Positions 61,955 through 64,000 of a stretch of 64,000 nt of DNA are shown one piece after another. The translations under genes and the position numbers were made by a program. The notes beneath the pieces are model-generated. The model was not told the DNA's origin, did no database searches, and saw nothing but the letters and a program-made list of their open reading frames with translations. Origin of the DNA: Tretioscincus oriximinensis (lineage: Eukaryota; Chordata; Lepidosauria; Squamata; Gymnophthalmidae); the NCBI GenBank assembly GCA_022410635.1, contig JAJVDF010000219.1, forward strand, positions 1,519,770 to 1,583,769, written 5' to 3'. Position 1 is the stretch's first letter, and every line of letters begins with the position of its first letter.

Positions 61955-64000
61955 GACTGCGCATGCGCNACCGCGGGGAGTAGACGCGCCTGGAAGGTCG
62001 TCCCGTTCCGNGAAATCTTTACTGAATAATAACTAGAGAACTAAAAAATTTTGGAAGCCGAAACAGCAACAAAGGAGAGTTGAGGACTTCGAGACCCGGT
62101 TTGTCTACAAAAGATATAAAAAATTTGCGTTCCTGATCCGGAGGTCGGCCAGGTGTGTACGNGGGGGTTTTCAAATCCGGAGATGGCTGANGGCAGGCAG
62201 GACGCCGAGGAGGATATAATGCAGGGGAATACGATGCTGGAGATCCTAAACACGGTAAAAAGTGTGGAACTTAAGGTAACAACAATATCTAAGGACATGT
62301 CCAATGTTAAGGAAGAGCTAAAAATAATTAACAAGAAATGCTCTGAGCACACACTGGAACTTTCTATTCACAAAGCCCGCTTTAAGGCAGTGGAGGCGGT
62401 GTTAGATGCCACGAAGCAAGAGGTCTCTAACCTTAGGCAGAGACTGTGTNCAAATGAGGACAGGGCAAGGCGGAAAAACGTCCGTCTAAAAGGTTTTGTT
62501 TCTTCATTTGGTAACAACGACATGCTTAAAAACGTGGTAGACTGGGTAAAAGCTGCCGGCATCGAATTGGATTATAAAGACATAGAAAGGGCACANTGGA
62601 CTAAAGGAGGATTTAGGGGAGGTCTGTCAACGAAGGATGTAATTGTGGCTTTTGCTTCTGAGAAAAAAAGGGATGAAATATACAAAAAACTACGATCAAG
62701 TTCAGAACTGAAATATGAGGAGCAGAAGATTTACACTTTTCCTGACTTATCTGCTGAGACACTACGGGCTAGAAACGACCTCCGCCCGATTACAAAAAAA
62801 CTTAATTCCGCCTCAATTAGATTCAGGTGGGCTTTTCCGGCAGCTATTGTGGTAAGGAGAGGTGAATCTATGCTTCGAGCCGCTACTATAGAGGAAGGTC
62901 AGGATCTTCTGAGGTCNCTGAATATAGAAACAGCGGAGATACAGCCCCATTCGGAACAGAATGTTGAAGAACTGTCAGATTCCCAGCAAGAGGAAGGAAC
63001 ATCGGATGCAGCCATGGAGCAGGAGATGAGAGAGTTGGAGGAAAGAATGAAAGAAATAAGAGAAAGAACTGCAAGGCATGGAAAAGGAATCAGAACCGGG
63101 AAAGGAGGCAGGACAAAATTCAACCTCAGATCTGACAACCAAAGAAAGAAGCAGTAATTATGTTATAACTATCTGTATTTTGGTTACAGACAGGCTGACA
63201 TAAACTGAGCCATGAAAAGGGTCATGAAACTGAGANGTGGGATAAAGGACTATATTTGCACTATTATGGTTGTTTCTAGTAAGATATGAGCACACCTGTA
63301 AATATTGACTTGTAATGCCACAAGGGGAATATTAAAGGGCTATGGGAAAAATTATGAAATATTATGGGGATAAGAAAATTAATTGTCGGGTCTGCAACTT
63401 TTGAGATNGCAATTATAATTAGATAGATAAGGATAAGGTATTTGTTAGGTTATTAGAAATATANAGGAAGCCTCCTCTTTTGTGCTCCATGCAGTAATGT
63501 GAGAATATAATTTCATTTNTGCACTCTATAAAGTTCATTCTATTTATTCTGAGATTAGGAAGGCATTTCCCATCTGGTGGTTCAAGTTTTTTTTTTTCTT
63601 TTTCTTCTTCTTTCATAAGATATATAAATTAGGGTGCACGATGGGAAATAAATTCCCGGTGGGAAAATACAGTAAATTATAGGTGAATACACAGTCATGC
63701 ATAAGAATAAGGCGGCATTCAATTAGACTGGGGGCAGATAGATAGTTATGTTAAAAATGCTGGTTAAAAGTGCAGGCCCCCTGTCATTATTTTCATTATT
63801 TTCTTTCACTATATTGCTCTGGTTTTGGATAATCAAAGACGTATGTAATGGAACAGGGACTGGACCTGCAAGGGCACCGCAGTTCACAGGGCCCTTTCGC
63901 TATTCGATGACTATTGGTAGTCATCCTCCCATATGTCCGGGTGACATATGGGACAAGCGGGCTGGGCTGAGGGGGGGGGTCAGACATGGAGACTTCAAGG
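61955..64000 (+). mobile_element. L1-type LINE, 5' end with ORF1, runs off window
   Basis: A CpG-rich segment begins abruptly at about 61955 (CGACTGCGCATGCGC...CCGCGGGGAG...GACGCGCC), as expected for an L1 5' UTR with internal promoter. It includes the NRF1-type palindrome TGCGCATGCGC (61958-61968). ORF1 follows at 62183. After the ORF1 stop (63157) I find no ORF2 in the remaining 843 bases, so either the inter-ORF region is long or this is an ORF1-only relative. Confidence 0.75.
62183..63157 (+). CDS. L1 ORF1p-like RNA-binding protein
   Basis: This is a 324-residue frame. The first in-frame ATG of the continuous frame (62183) was chosen; the upstream extension to 62153 lacks an ATG. L1 ORF1p is a trimeric nucleic-acid chaperone that coats L1 RNA. 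Layout: a coiled-coil region at about residues 20-90 (hydrophobic heptads, LKVTTISKDMSNVKEELKII); an RRM-like region from about 92 (RARRKNVRLKGF to FASEKKRDEIYKKL, about 170); a C-terminal domain with FPDLSAETLRARNDLRPITK and IRFRWAFPA (about 186-222); and a charged tail (EMRELEERMKEIRER, RTGKGGR). Four codons contain N. No stop or frameshift interrupts it, suggesting a young copy. Confidence 0.85.
   Translation: MAXGRQDAEEDIMQGNTMLEILNTVKSVELKVTTISKDMSNVKEELKIINKKCSEHTLELSIHKARFKAVEAVLDATKQEVSNLRQRLCXNEDRARRKNVRLKGFVSSFGNNDMLKNVVDWVKAAGIELDYKDIERAXWTKGGFRGGLSTKDVIVAFASEKKRDEIYKKLRSSSELKYEEQKIYTFPDLSAETLRARNDLRPITKKLNSASIRFRWAFPAAIVVRRGESMLRAATIEEGQDLLRXLNIETAEIQPHSEQNVEELSDSQQEEGTSDAAMEQEMRELEERMKEIRERTARHGKGIRTGKGGRTKFNLRSDNQRKKQ

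Larger units (their letters stand above)
45943..64000. other. Intergenic DNA downstream of PCBP3
   Basis: No host coding exon could be recognised here. In mammals PCBP3 is followed by collagen VI genes, and I see no Gly-X-Y coding sequence to the window end. Contents are L2 and CR1 LINEs, nonautonomous repeats, a G-rich block (50034-50125), a Tc1 hairpin, palindromic insertions, a 1215 bp tandem repeat and an L1 5' end. The stretches 47530-48620, 50170-52900, 53720-54550 and 55170-56260 hold nothing I can assign. Confidence 0.7.

Noticed and set aside
45943..64000. Search for COL6A1-like exons downstream of PCBP3
   Set aside because: No Gly-X-Y repeat or von Willebrand A coding segment was found; the neighbour must lie further on, or synteny differs.

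Overview
The window is a stretch of vertebrate nuclear DNA, AT-rich, long-introned and full of interspersed repeats. The repeat set points to a squamate reptile (lizard or snake): tRNA-derived SINEs with the Sauria-SINE style tail, CR1 and L2-clade LINEs, L1, Penelope-like elements and Tc1/hAT-type DNA transposon remnants. I cannot name the species. Dozens of isolated single-base Ns and one 411-base N run show a draft-quality assembly.

The only host gene I can support is PCBP3, poly(rC)-binding protein 3, on the + strand. Eleven coding exons lie between 466 and 45085 with consistent reading phases and GT..AG introns. They encode 308 residues: the last part of KH1, all of KH2, the variable linker, KH3 and the C-terminus with its stop. 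The 5' exons, which carry the start codon and the first part of KH1, lie upstream of the window. The 3' UTR probably ends after a canonical AATAAA at 45918. The linker is built from small cassette-like exons with compatible phases, and one acceptor is a tandem CAGCAG, so in-frame alternative isoforms are expected.

Introns (about 45 kb) and the downstream intergenic DNA (46-64 kb) hold layered transposable elements. Main items are: a CR1 with a long intact reverse-transcriptase frame on the minus strand (56.3-57.5 kb); CR1 and L2 fragments throughout; two L1 ORF2 3' ends (32.4-33.8 and 36.0-36.9 kb, minus); a 5'-intact L1-type element with an open ORF1 running off the right edge (from about 61.96 kb); several nonautonomous families with terminal inverted repeats; a miniature Tc1 hairpin; and a (GGAGAA)n/(GAA)n tract broken by the N gap.

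The most interesting signal is a set of palindromic snap-back insertions. At least five copies of a roughly 90-205 bp element (860, 11030, 30195, 58079, 58656) and one 883 bp relative (8952-9834) are each bounded by 12-14 bp target-site duplications. Several carry a hammerhead-ribozyme-like core (CTGAAGA, stem II, GAAA). A diverged unit of the same family lies at the 3' side of a decayed Penelope-like GIY-YIG region (30.9-31.8 kb). My inference is that these are retrotransposed, ribozyme-bearing Penelope-type derivatives.

A second notable point is a 1215 bp tandem repeat (58653-61082). Its two copies look identical and share an ambiguous base at the same terminal position, which suggests an assembly artefact.
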